The position numbers were made by a program, and so were the translations under genes. The notes beneath the pieces were generated by a model. It was not told the DNA's origin. It saw only the letters and a program-made list of their open reading frames with translations, and ran no database searches. Below, piece after piece: positions 55,157 through 62,960 of a stretch of 64,000 bases of DNA. The stretch's first letter is position 1. Each line of letters opens with the position of its first letter. Source of the stretch: Sulfitobacter sp. F26204 (lineage in GTDB: Bacteria > Pseudomonadota > Alphaproteobacteria > Rhodobacterales > Rhodobacteraceae); NCBI RefSeq assembly GCF_026410305.1, contig NZ_JAPMLQ010000003.1, positions 124,001-188,000 on the forward strand, read 5' to 3'.

Positions 55157-56215
55157 TCAGGCGAACATCTCACGTAGGTCGACGCTGTTCTTCTTGCCGA
55201 TCTTGTCCTTGTGTTCTGTCAGAAACCTTTCTGCTGCCCTGGTTCCCGCATCCTTGAGTTTGGCGATGACGGCGGCATTTGGAATGGTCTTGGTTGCTAC
55301 GGATAGCTGCTCCATCAAGTCATCATCCGCGATCATATGAACCCGGACACGGCTCATCCTGTGTTCTTCGACCGCTCCTTCATCCAGCAGGCGTTGCACA
55401 AAATCGATGGCCCGAAGTTCGCGTAACAGGCTTGAGTTAAAGCTGATTTCGTTGATTCTGTTCTGAATCTGTTTCGGCGTGATCGGCAAATCCTCGCGCA
55501 CCAACGGGTTAATGTTGATGATCACGATGTCGTCCGGGCAGCGATCGTCAAAAAACGGGAACAAAGCCGGATTGCCGGTATAGCCACCGTCCCAGAAAGC
55601 CTCGATACGCTTGGTCTGGGGATCATAAATCTCGACAGCTTTGAATAGGGTCGGCAAACAGGCTGAGGCCATGATGGCATCTGCGCTGATCTCCGCACCG
55701 GAAAAAACCTTGATCTTGCCATTACGCACGCGTGTTGCGCAGATGTGCAAATACGGAATGACGGAATTACAGACTTTGTCATAGTCGAACTTGGCCACGA
55801 TATCGGTCAGCGAATTACGATAGAACGGCCCGTAGCTATAGGGGGATGTAACATTGGAAATCGCATCTGCCATGGCGACGGGCCAACTGTACTCAAGCGC
55901 TTGACTGAGCGCCCCGACACCAAAGGGAGCCATCCAGCCGGTGCCATCCAGATCGGGTACCCCCGCAACCTGCATCCACAGCCACTCCAGGTTTTCCCGT
56001 GCGCCTTCTGCCCCGCCAGCGACCATTCCGGCCTTCAGCGCAGCGCCGTTCAATGCCCCTGCCGACGTACCGGAAATAGCGCAAATCTCGATGTCATCCT
56101 CTTGCAGTAACCGGTCAAGCGCCCCCCAGGTAAAGGCACCGTGTGCCCCGCCCCCTTGCAGGGCGAGGTTGATGCGGATCTTGCCTTGAGTTGCGGGTTG
56201 CTTCTTCTGGGACAT
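55157..56215 (-). CDS. Patatin-like phospholipase
   Basis: 352 residues. Patatin fold with oxyanion motif LQGGGAHGAFTWGALDRLL near 19-37, the nucleophile serine in ISGTSAGALNGAAL (G-x-S-x-G) near 48-61 and the dyad aspartate in FWDGGYTGNPALFPF near 204. Acyl hydrolase of lipids or related esters. The pair with bdhA, 6 nt upstream, is a frequent arrangement in Rhodobacterales and suggests a tie to hydroxybutyrate or lipid metabolism. It converges on the DUF502 gene with 2 nt between. Confidence 0.92.
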   Translation of the reverse strand: MSQKKQPATQGKIRINLALQGGGAHGAFTWGALDRLLQEDDIEICAISGTSAGALNGAALKAGMVAGGAEGARENLEWLWMQVAGVPDLDGTGWMAPFGVGALSQALEYSWPVAMADAISNVTSPYSYGPFYRNSLTDIVAKFDYDKVCNSVIPYLHICATRVRNGKIKVFSGAEISADAIMASACLPTLFKAVEIYDPQTKRIEAFWDGGYTGNPALFPFFDDRCPDDIVIININPLVREDLPITPKQIQNRINEISFNSSLLRELRAIDFVQRLLDEGAVEEHRMSRVRVHMIADDDLMEQLSVATKTIPNAAVIAKLKDAGTRAAERFLTEHKDKIGKKNSVDLREMFA

Positions 56216-56221
56216 CAGGTG

Positions 56222-57007
56222 TTACAGCGCAGTCCATCCACCATCAACGCTGATGGTGGTCCCGGTGATTTGCGCCGCAGCATCCGAGCACAGGAAGGTC
56301 GCGGTGCCGCCCAGTTGTTCAACTGTCGCAAACTCCTTGGAAGGCTGGCGTGTCAGCATGACTTTCTCAATAACCTCTTCGCGGGTCATGTCATATTCTT
56401 TCATCGTGTCGGGGATCTGGTTTTCGACAATCGGGGTCAGGACATAACCGGGGCAAATTGCGTTACAGGTGATCTCTTCTTTGGCAGTTTCCAGCGCGGT
56501 TACCTTGGTCAAGCCGACAACACCGTGTTTTGCAGCGACATAAGCTGATTTGAAAGGAGAGGCCGTCAAACCATGTGCAGATGCAATGTTGATCACTCTC
56601 CCCCAACCGAACTGGCGCATCTTGGGCAATGCAGCTGCGGTGGTATGAAAGGCCGAGGACATGTTGATCGCGATGATCGCATCCCATTTGGCCTCAGGAA
56701 ATTCTGGAATCGGCGCCACATGCTGAATCCCGGCGTTGTTGATTAGAATATCGCAGCGCCCTGCTTCGGTGATCAGACGGCGGCACTGATCCCCTTTGGA
56801 CATGTCAGCTTGAATATACCGGGCGGTCACACCGGTTTCCGCGGCAATCTTTTCGGCCAGTGCGTAGTCTTCTTCGTTGTCGGAAAAGGAATTCAGCACG
56901 ACATCCGCACCGGCGCGGGCAAATTCCCAGGCAATGCCAAGGCCAATGCCGGAGTTCGAACCGGTAATAACGGCAGTCTTGCCGGACAGATCGATGGTAA
57001 AAGCCAT
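56222..57007 (-). CDS. bdhA: 3-hydroxybutyrate dehydrogenase
   Basis: 261 residues from the ATG at 57007 (MAFTIDLSGKTAVITGSNSGIG); a 17-codon extension is not family-like. Short-chain dehydrogenase: TGSNSGIGLGIAW cofactor loop near 15-27, NNAGIQHVAP near 88-97, catalytic Ser/Tyr/Lys with INIASAHGLTASPFKSAYVAAKHG near 135-158, and the C-terminal GGWTAL. It interconverts 3-hydroxybutyrate and acetoacetate with NAD, in PHB turnover. A leftward terminator lies upstream at 57109. Confidence 0.93.
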   Translation of the reverse strand: MAFTIDLSGKTAVITGSNSGIGLGIAWEFARAGADVVLNSFSDNEEDYALAEKIAAETGVTARYIQADMSKGDQCRRLITEAGRCDILINNAGIQHVAPIPEFPEAKWDAIIAINMSSAFHTTAAALPKMRQFGWGRVINIASAHGLTASPFKSAYVAAKHGVVGLTKVTALETAKEEITCNAICPGYVLTPIVENQIPDTMKEYDMTREEVIEKVMLTRQPSKEFATVEQLGGTATFLCSDAAAQITGTTISVDGGWTAL

Positions 57008-57108
57008 GGCGGTATTCCTTCTTGTTTTGCTGCGCCTGCACAATGACCCGCGCAGCATCAGAAGGAAACGTCAAATACGCGACAACCAGCAGAAGCTTGG
57101 CGCAGATC

Positions 57109-57186
57109 AAAAAAAAACCCCAGCGCGAAGCTGGGGTTAAGTTATTGAGGCAGGTTTCATACAGGCAAGAAACCTATCGAGCAGTG
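57109..57186 (-). ncRNA. Candidate small RNA of about 78 nt
   Basis: Between bdhA and the binding-protein gene, on the minus strand. A promoter (57192-57220) is followed by hairpin 1, AGGTTTC with GAAACCT around a 10-nt loop at about 57150-57174, a single-stranded stretch, then a strong terminator: stem AACCCCAGC/GCTGGGGTT (57116-57138), loop TTCGC, and a T9 run. No gene is left for this terminator to serve, since bdhA lies beyond it on the same strand. It could instead be an attenuator in the bdhA leader. Confidence 0.6.
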
Positions 57187-57191
57187 ACTCC

Positions 57192-57220
57192 TTTATAGAA
57201 GATCAACGCCCTGACGCCAA
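57192..57220 (-). promoter_or_regulatory. Promoter for the candidate small RNA
   Basis: On the minus strand, TTGGCG (57220-57215), a 17-bp spacer, and TATAAA (57197-57192). It matches sigma-70 at 4 of 6 and 5 of 6 bases with ideal spacing. The start of transcription would be near 57186. Confidence 0.55.
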
Positions 57221-57299
57221 GTATAAAGTTTGAACTGGACGCGCGGCATCATTAACCATAGGCCCAACAAAACAAGGGCATTGCGGGATTGTTGCCAAA

Positions 57300-59114
57300 A
57301 TGGTGAATGAGTTTTTCCAAAAGTTGCGGGGCGTTGCGGCAGTTTCTTCACTGATTCTGTTAAGCACAGGGGCACAGGCAGAATCGGTGCATGGCCTTGC
57401 TATGTATGGCGATCCGGCGTTGCCGGCTGATTTTCTTGCCTTGCCCTATGCCAATCCGGATGCGCCCAAGGGCGGCAACATTACCTTGGGAAACACCGGC
57501 GGTTTCGACAGCCTCAATCCTTTCGTCCGCAAGGGCAATGTTCCTTGGCAATTGCACCAATTTACCCACGAAAGTTTGATGGGACGCTCCTGGGATGAGC
57601 CTTTTACGCTCTATGGGTTGTTGGCTGATTCGGTTGACGTGCCCGATTCTCGCGCCTGGGTTGAATTTACTCTCCACCCAGAAGCCGCCTTTTCCGATGG
57701 TTCGCCGGTGACGGTAGAGGATGTGATCTTTTCTTATGAGCTGCTCGGCAGCAAGGGGCACCCGCGCTATCACGGCCTTTACCGCCAGATCAAAAGCATT
57801 GAGGCGACAGGGCCGCGTTCCGTCCGCTTTACCTTCAATACAGACAATCGTGAATTGGCCCTGCTTGCTGGTATGCGACCGATCCTGTCCAAGGCACAAT
57901 GGGAAGATGTCGATTTCGCCAATGCGCCCCTGGCAGAGATTCCGCTGGGAACGGGGCCCTATGTGATTTCCGATTACGATGCAGGCCGTCAGGTCACTCT
58001 TACCCGTAATCCCGATTACTGGGGATCCGACGTGCCTTTCCGGCGCGGCACGCATAACTTTGACCAGATCAAGATCGATTTTTACGGTGATGCAAATGTC
58101 TTGCAAGAGGCCTTCAAGGCTGGTGAAATTTCAGCGGTGCGCGAATTCAACGCCGAGGCCTGGGCGACGCAATATGACTTTCCCGCGATCACACGCGGTG
58201 ATGTGATCAAATCAACTTTTCCGCATCAAAAACCCTCGGGTATGACAGGATTTGTGATGAACACACGCCGCGCACCCTTTGACGACTGGCGCGTGCGTGA
58301 CGCACTGATACAGGCATTCAACTTCGAGTTCATAAACGAGACACTGACCGGCGGCGCATTGCCGCGCATCACCTCATATTTTTCTGGATCAACCCTTGCA
58401 ATGCGCCCGGGCGCTGCACCTGCCGAGGTCGCAGACTTGCTTGCTCCCTTTGCGACAACATTGCCCCAAGACACGCTGGAGGGGTACGCCCTGCCGGTAT
58501 CGGATGGTTCTGCCCGCAACCGGGCAGGAATACGTGCTGCCATGACGCAGTTGCAGGCGGCGGGATATTCCGCTGAGGGGGGTATCATGCGCGGTCCAGA
58601 TGGCCAGCCGATGCAATTTGAAATTCTACTGTCCAAAGGCAATGCCGAACATGCCAAGATTGCGGAGCTTTATGTGCAGGCCCTCACCCGTCTGGGAATC
58701 CAGGCCGTGGTCGAGGCGGTGGATGCTGCGCAGTTGACCCAACGCAGCAATGCCTTTGATTTCGACATCGTGCATTTCCGTCGGGCCTTGTCCCTTTCGC
58801 CGGGCAACGAACAACGGTTCTATTGGGGCTCCGAAGCCGCCAGTCAGCAAGGGTCGCGCAACTTGATGGGGGTACAAGACCCTGCTGTTGACGCCATGAT
58901 CGATGCGATGCTGGCGGCGAAAACCACAGAAGCCTTTACAAATGCGACCCGTGCGCTTGATCGTGTCCTGACTGCTGGCCGCTATGTGATCCCGTTCTGG
59001 CAGTTCAATGAAGGGCTGATCGCCCACCGCGTCGAAATGAAATATCCCGACAAGTTGCCGATTTATGGCGATGGACCGAACTACATGCCTGAAGTTTGGT
59101 GGTGGCAAGAATGA
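57300..59114 (+). CDS. YejA-like ABC transporter substrate-binding protein (family 5)
   Basis: 604 residues. A periplasmic oligopeptide-type binding protein. Signal peptide (FFQKLRGVAAVSSLILLSTGAQA, residues about 5-27) is followed by the family-5 fold: GLAMYGDPALPADFLALPYANPDAPKGG near 31-58 (YejA-like; given by position), LNPFVRKG, FTLHPEAAFSDGSPVTVEDVIFSYE near 122, and RNPDYWG near 238. The usual permease and ATPase genes (yejBEF) are not adjacent, so this is an orphan or its partners lie elsewhere. Confidence 0.9.
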   Translation: MVNEFFQKLRGVAAVSSLILLSTGAQAESVHGLAMYGDPALPADFLALPYANPDAPKGGNITLGNTGGFDSLNPFVRKGNVPWQLHQFTHESLMGRSWDEPFTLYGLLADSVDVPDSRAWVEFTLHPEAAFSDGSPVTVEDVIFSYELLGSKGHPRYHGLYRQIKSIEATGPRSVRFTFNTDNRELALLAGMRPILSKAQWEDVDFANAPLAEIPLGTGPYVISDYDAGRQVTLTRNPDYWGSDVPFRRGTHNFDQIKIDFYGDANVLQEAFKAGEISAVREFNAEAWATQYDFPAITRGDVIKSTFPHQKPSGMTGFVMNTRRAPFDDWRVRDALIQAFNFEFINETLTGGALPRITSYFSGSTLAMRPGAAPAEVADLLAPFATTLPQDTLEGYALPVSDGSARNRAGIRAAMTQLQAAGYSAEGGIMRGPDGQPMQFEILLSKGNAEHAKIAELYVQALTRLGIQAVVEAVDAAQLTQRSNAFDFDIVHFRRALSLSPGNEQRFYWGSEAASQQGSRNLMGVQDPAVDAMIDAMLAAKTTEAFTNATRALDRVLTAGRYVIPFWQFNEGLIAHRVEMKYPDKLPIYGDGPNYMPEVWWWQE

Positions 59115-59258
59115 TACTGCCTCGGTGCGGCCTCGGGTGCCTTGGCATTCTGACCATGCCACACAGTCGCCAGAGGTTTAGACGAACCCTTCGTTCGTTA
59201 TCCTGACAGAGGGTGAAGCGCATTGTCTGTGCCACGCGCCTTGGCGTTCCGGCCAGGG

Positions 59259-59882
59259 TCAGACCAGCGATGTGACCCAAAGGATGGTGGCGTCCTCAGC
59301 GCTTGTCGACACCACGTTATGCCCCATCGTTGCATCGTAATAGGCACTGTCGCCGCGACGCAGCTCAACTGGTTCGTAAAATTCGGTAAACAACTGCACA
59401 ACGCCAGTCAGGACATAGAGAAACTCTTCGCCGTCATGACGCACCCATCCGTCAAATTCTGCCATTGACCGGGCCCTGATCCTGGCGCGATAGGGTAACA
59501 TTTGTTTCTTGCTCAGGGCGTCCCCAAGCAATTCGTGCTCATATGTGGTGGTTGCTTTGGCCGCCCCTTCGCCTGATTTGGTGATCGCCATGCGGCCACT
59601 GATCTTTTCGGCTGCAGGTGGCGTGAACAATTGCGGCACCGAGATTTCCAACCCGACTGCAAGCTTTTTCAGGGCTTCATAGGTTGGCGACATCTGCCCA
59701 TTTTCGATTTTGGACAGGGTAGAACGCGCCAGACCGGCCTGTCCCGCCGCCTGCGCCAGCGTCCAACCCCGTGCCTTGCGCAGTTCTCGCACACGCGCCC
59801 CCAGATCAACCGGAGGAACCGTGCTACTTTCACCGCTTTCACGGGCAATGCGGATCATGTTGGCAGAGATGTCTTGGGTCAT
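59259..59882 (-). CDS. XRE-cupin transcriptional regulator
   Basis: 207 residues. Helix-turn-helix at about 27-85 (LGARVRELRKARGWTLAQAAG, LARSTLSKIENGQMSPTYEAL) and a C-terminal cupin domain at about 130-200 (FDGWVRHDGEEFLYVLTGVVQLF, YYDATMGHNVVSTSAEDA) for ligand sensing. Such regulators control polyamine, amino-acid or aromatic catabolism. It is divergent from the adenylate-forming ligase at 59947, which it probably controls. Confidence 0.9.
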   Translation of the reverse strand: MTQDISANMIRIARESGESSTVPPVDLGARVRELRKARGWTLAQAAGQAGLARSTLSKIENGQMSPTYEALKKLAVGLEISVPQLFTPPAAEKISGRMAITKSGEGAAKATTTYEHELLGDALSKKQMLPYRARIRARSMAEFDGWVRHDGEEFLYVLTGVVQLFTEFYEPVELRRGDSAYYDATMGHNVVSTSAEDATILWVTSLV

Positions 59883-59946
59883 AGGCCTGCTATATCGACC
59901 CGCCGTCCGCCTTGCAACGCAAGCGCCATTGGTCTAGCGCGGGAGG

Positions 59947-61446
59947 ATGAGCAACCTGCATCCGATCCCCGACCCTTTCAACCTTGCCGCATATGTATTG
60001 CAGGCAGGTACCGAAACGCCGGACAAGACTGCCTTGTCAATCCTGTCGACGGAGGGCTGCAGTGATCTGAGCTATGCCGCCTTGATCGCCGCAGTCCGCG
60101 GAACGGCAACAGGGTTATTGGGCGAAAACCTGTCACCCGGGGACATCGTCCTGATGCGTCTGGGCAATACTCCGGATTTTCCCATAGCTTACCTTGGTGC
60201 CCTGGCCGCCGGGCTGGTGCCTGTGCCCACAGCCGCGGCGCTGACAGCGGACGAAGTGGTCAGGATCATTGCCACGCTGGATCCGGCCGCAATATTGCAT
60301 GATCCCGATGTGCCCTGCCCAAAGACCGAGTCAACAATTGACATTTCCAGCCTGCGGACCATGCGCGACCTGCCTCCGGCTGCATATCATATGGGTGATC
60401 CTGAACGGCTTGGTTATATCATCTTTACCTCTGGCACCTCGGGCAAGGCAACGGCGGTGATGCATGCCCATCGCGCCATCCTGGCACGTCGCATGATGTT
60501 TGACGGTTGGTACGGCCTTCGGCGTGAAGATCGCTTGTTGCATGCAGGTGCCTTTAACTGGACCTATACCTTGGGCACCGGCTTGATGGATCCTTGGACC
60601 ATGGGTGCAACGGCATTGATCCCTGAACCCGGTACGGATGTTGCCCGCCTGCCCGCTTTGATAGCGGATCACAAAGCGACAATCTTTGCCGCCGCCCCAG
60701 GCGTTTATCGCCAGATGTTGCGTGGTTTGTCGCCCTTGTACCTGCCAGACCTGCGCCATGGATTGAGCGCGGGGGAAAAGATGACGGCCGCAGTACGGGA
60801 AGCATGGAATGAAATTACTGATACACCGGTGTATGAGGCCTTTGGCATGTCAGAATGTTCGACGTTCATTTCCGGCAGCCCGTCCATGCCCGCAAAGGAA
60901 GGTGCCATCGGTTGCGCCCAGCCCGGTCGCAGGGTCAGTATCCGCACGTCCAGGGGTGAAGCACGTCCCGACAGCGCAGGCACGATCGCGGTACACAACT
61001 CGGACCCCGGTTTGATGTTGGGCTACCTCAATGAGCCGGAATTGACCAAGGCCAAATTTGACGGGGACTGGTTCATGACTGGCGACCAGGGTGCCATCGA
61101 CAAAGACGGCCAAATCACCTATCTGGGCCGCAATGACGACATGATGAATGCTGGCGGGTTTCGTGTCTCACCGCTGGAGGTAGAAGAAACCCTGTTGAAT
61201 GCGCCTGGCATTACCGGCATTGGCGTGACCGAGGTCGAGATCAAGAAAGGTACCAGCGTCATTGCCGCCTTTTACACTGCCGCCACCGCGTTGAATGAAT
61301 ATGAACTCACCGAATATGCCAAGGAGACATTGGCGCGCTACAAGCAGCCACGTCTTTACATCCACGTCGATACCCTGCCGACCAACAACAATGGCAAAAT
61401 CCAGCGCCGCATCTTGCGCGACACCTTCGAGGCCGAAAAATCATGA
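59947..61446 (+). CDS. Adenylate-forming acyl/aryl-CoA ligase
   Basis: 499 residues. ANL-superfamily ligase. Seen: YIIFTSGTSGKATAVMHAHRA near 158-178 (P-loop), YEAFGMSECSTFISGSPS near 296-313, WFMTGDQGAIDKDGQITYLGRNDDMMNAGGFRVSPLEVEE near 377-416 (given by position) and the catalytic lysine in LPTNNNGKIQRR near 478-489. Substrate not evident; features fit a small carboxylate, such as an aromatic or branched acid. It overlaps the DsbA-like gene by ATGA and is divergent from an XRE-cupin regulator. Confidence 0.87.
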   Translation: MSNLHPIPDPFNLAAYVLQAGTETPDKTALSILSTEGCSDLSYAALIAAVRGTATGLLGENLSPGDIVLMRLGNTPDFPIAYLGALAAGLVPVPTAAALTADEVVRIIATLDPAAILHDPDVPCPKTESTIDISSLRTMRDLPPAAYHMGDPERLGYIIFTSGTSGKATAVMHAHRAILARRMMFDGWYGLRREDRLLHAGAFNWTYTLGTGLMDPWTMGATALIPEPGTDVARLPALIADHKATIFAAAPGVYRQMLRGLSPLYLPDLRHGLSAGEKMTAAVREAWNEITDTPVYEAFGMSECSTFISGSPSMPAKEGAIGCAQPGRRVSIRTSRGEARPDSAGTIAVHNSDPGLMLGYLNEPELTKAKFDGDWFMTGDQGAIDKDGQITYLGRNDDMMNAGGFRVSPLEVEETLLNAPGITGIGVTEVEIKKGTSVIAAFYTAATALNEYELTEYAKETLARYKQPRLYIHVDTLPTNNNGKIQRRILRDTFEAEKS

Positions 61447-62084
61447 CTACTCCCATCAAGCTCGACATCATGTCAGACCCGATTTGCCCTTGGTGTTACA
61501 TCGGCAAGGCGCATCTGGACACGGCTTTGGCCGATCACCCTGATCATCCCTTTGTGATCGAATGGCATCCATTCCAATTGAACCCAACGATGCCCAGGGC
61601 CGGTATGGGACGGCGTGAATACCTTGAGGCAAAGTTTGGCGGCAAGGAGGGCGCGGTCAAAGCCTATGCGCCGGTGGTCGAACAAGCGGCGAGCGCCGGA
61701 CTGCAGATCAACTTTGAAGAGATGCAGCGGACGCCAAACACATTGAACGCGCACCGGCTGATCCACTGGGCAGGCATTGAGGGGCGCCAGACCGCTGCGG
61801 TTTCGGCGTTGTTCAAGGCCTATTTTGTCGAAGCGCGTGACATTGGCGAAGATGAAGTTCTGGCGGATATTGCGGATGGCATTGAAATGGATGCGGCAGT
61901 TGTCATGCGCCTGTTGCAAACTGATGAAGATGTGCAATCCATTCGCGACCGGGACGCCCACAGCCGGAAGATGGGCATTTCCTCGGTACCGACCTTTATC
62001 GTAGGTGGACAACATGCGGTGCCGGGTGCCCAGCCCCCGGCACTTTGGTCACAGGTCATTACCGAGCTTTTGACCTCTGATTAA
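61443..62084 (+). CDS. DsbA-family oxidoreductase (FrnE-like)
   Basis: 213 residues. Thioredoxin-fold protein of the FrnE/HCCA-isomerase type without a signal peptide. The redox motif is SDPICPWCYIGKAHLD near 10-25 (C-P-W-C), an inserted helical domain follows, and the cis-Pro loop is GISSVPTFIVGG near 178-189. Members in actinomycetes and others act on polyketides or as disulfide isomerases. Its start overlaps the ligase stop, suggesting the two work together. Confidence 0.88.
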   Translation: MTTPIKLDIMSDPICPWCYIGKAHLDTALADHPDHPFVIEWHPFQLNPTMPRAGMGRREYLEAKFGGKEGAVKAYAPVVEQAASAGLQINFEEMQRTPNTLNAHRLIHWAGIEGRQTAAVSALFKAYFVEARDIGEDEVLADIADGIEMDAAVVMRLLQTDEDVQSIRDRDAHSRKMGISSVPTFIVGGQHAVPGAQPPALWSQVITELLTSD

Positions 62085-62430
62085 ACTGGTTCAAGCCGCG
62101 CCACAGGACTTGACCACTATGGCAAACACGCCACAGCCTGTGCGGTTTTCACAACATTTACTTTACCAGACAGGCTCTGCTGACCTACGATTCCAACCAC
62201 AAGGGGCATCAGACCCCGACAGTTGGGCAGAGCAGGCAGATGGCAGAACATCAGACGGCACCGAAATCGGTGGCAAACATTCGTGTATCTCAAGTCATAT
62301 GTGATTGGCGCGCTGGCCCCTTGCGATGTGTGGCCAACCTGGCATGTGGTGGTGACAAGAACAGGGTCAGGGCGATCTGGCGCAATGAAGTGGGCGTTGC
62401 GACCTGTACGCCAGCACAGGACCTGCACCG
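62085..62430. other. Intergenic region, no gene recognised
   Basis: 346 nt between the DsbA-like gene and the nucleotidyltransferase-like gene. Several short frames run through it on both strands, but all lack ribosome sites and recognisable composition. Nothing else is visible. Confidence 0.55.
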
Positions 62431-62862
62431 ATGAGCTGGCCTCTGCGAAAAGCGACAGCACCACGCATCATGTTGACCTACGGGCGATTCGACCTGTTCC
62501 ATCAGGATCACATTCGATTTTTGAGACAAGTATCGGCCATGGGACACGAATTGATCGTCGGTTGCGCGACGGATGAACATGCCCGAAGATCCGGTTATCC
62601 TTGCCAGATGTCCTATGCTGAACGGCGTGCAATTCTGCAAAGCTGCCGGTTTGTTTCACGGGTCATTCCAGAAACCAGTTTTGACCAAAAACGCACGGAT
62701 ATAGTTAATTATAACGTATCTGCACTTGTCATGGGCAAAAACCAACGTGGCCATTTTGACGGCTTGCAGGACGTGGCTCAAGTGCTTTACCTTCCGCGAT
62801 TGGCCGCTCGCAAACAAGGGGTTACACCGCGTTTCTCCACCAGAAGAATAGCCATCGGTTAA
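62431..62862 (+). CDS. Cytidylyltransferase-like protein with altered HxGH motif
   Basis: 143 residues (or about 130 from the ATG at 62470). The nucleotidyltransferase fold is seen: MLTYGRFDLFHQDHIRFLRQVSAMGHELIVGCATDEHARRSGY near 14-57 (given by position). The HxGH catalytic motif reads H-Q-D-H, with Asp replacing Gly. YAERRAILQSCRFV near 62-75 matches the glycerol-3-phosphate cytidylyltransferase group, but the C-terminus diverges. Activity is therefore uncertain. Confidence 0.7.
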   Translation: MSWPLRKATAPRIMLTYGRFDLFHQDHIRFLRQVSAMGHELIVGCATDEHARRSGYPCQMSYAERRAILQSCRFVSRVIPETSFDQKRTDIVNYNVSALVMGKNQRGHFDGLQDVAQVLYLPRLAARKQGVTPRFSTRRIAIG

Positions 62863-62960
62863 TTTTTTTTAAGCGAACTATTGTAGGTTTCACAACCTTC
62901 GGTTACCCCTGACGCCTAAGCGCGTCACCCCGCCGTGACGACCAACAGCGGAGCTTAGAG

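Noticed and set aside
57249..57258. CtrA half-site TTAACCAT upstream of the binding-protein gene
   Set aside because: A single half-site occurs often by chance; no second half at the right spacing.
59182..59198. Small hairpin ACGAAC-CCTTC-GTTCGT after the binding-protein gene
   Set aside because: Six-pair stem without a T-run; could be a weak terminator but not supported.
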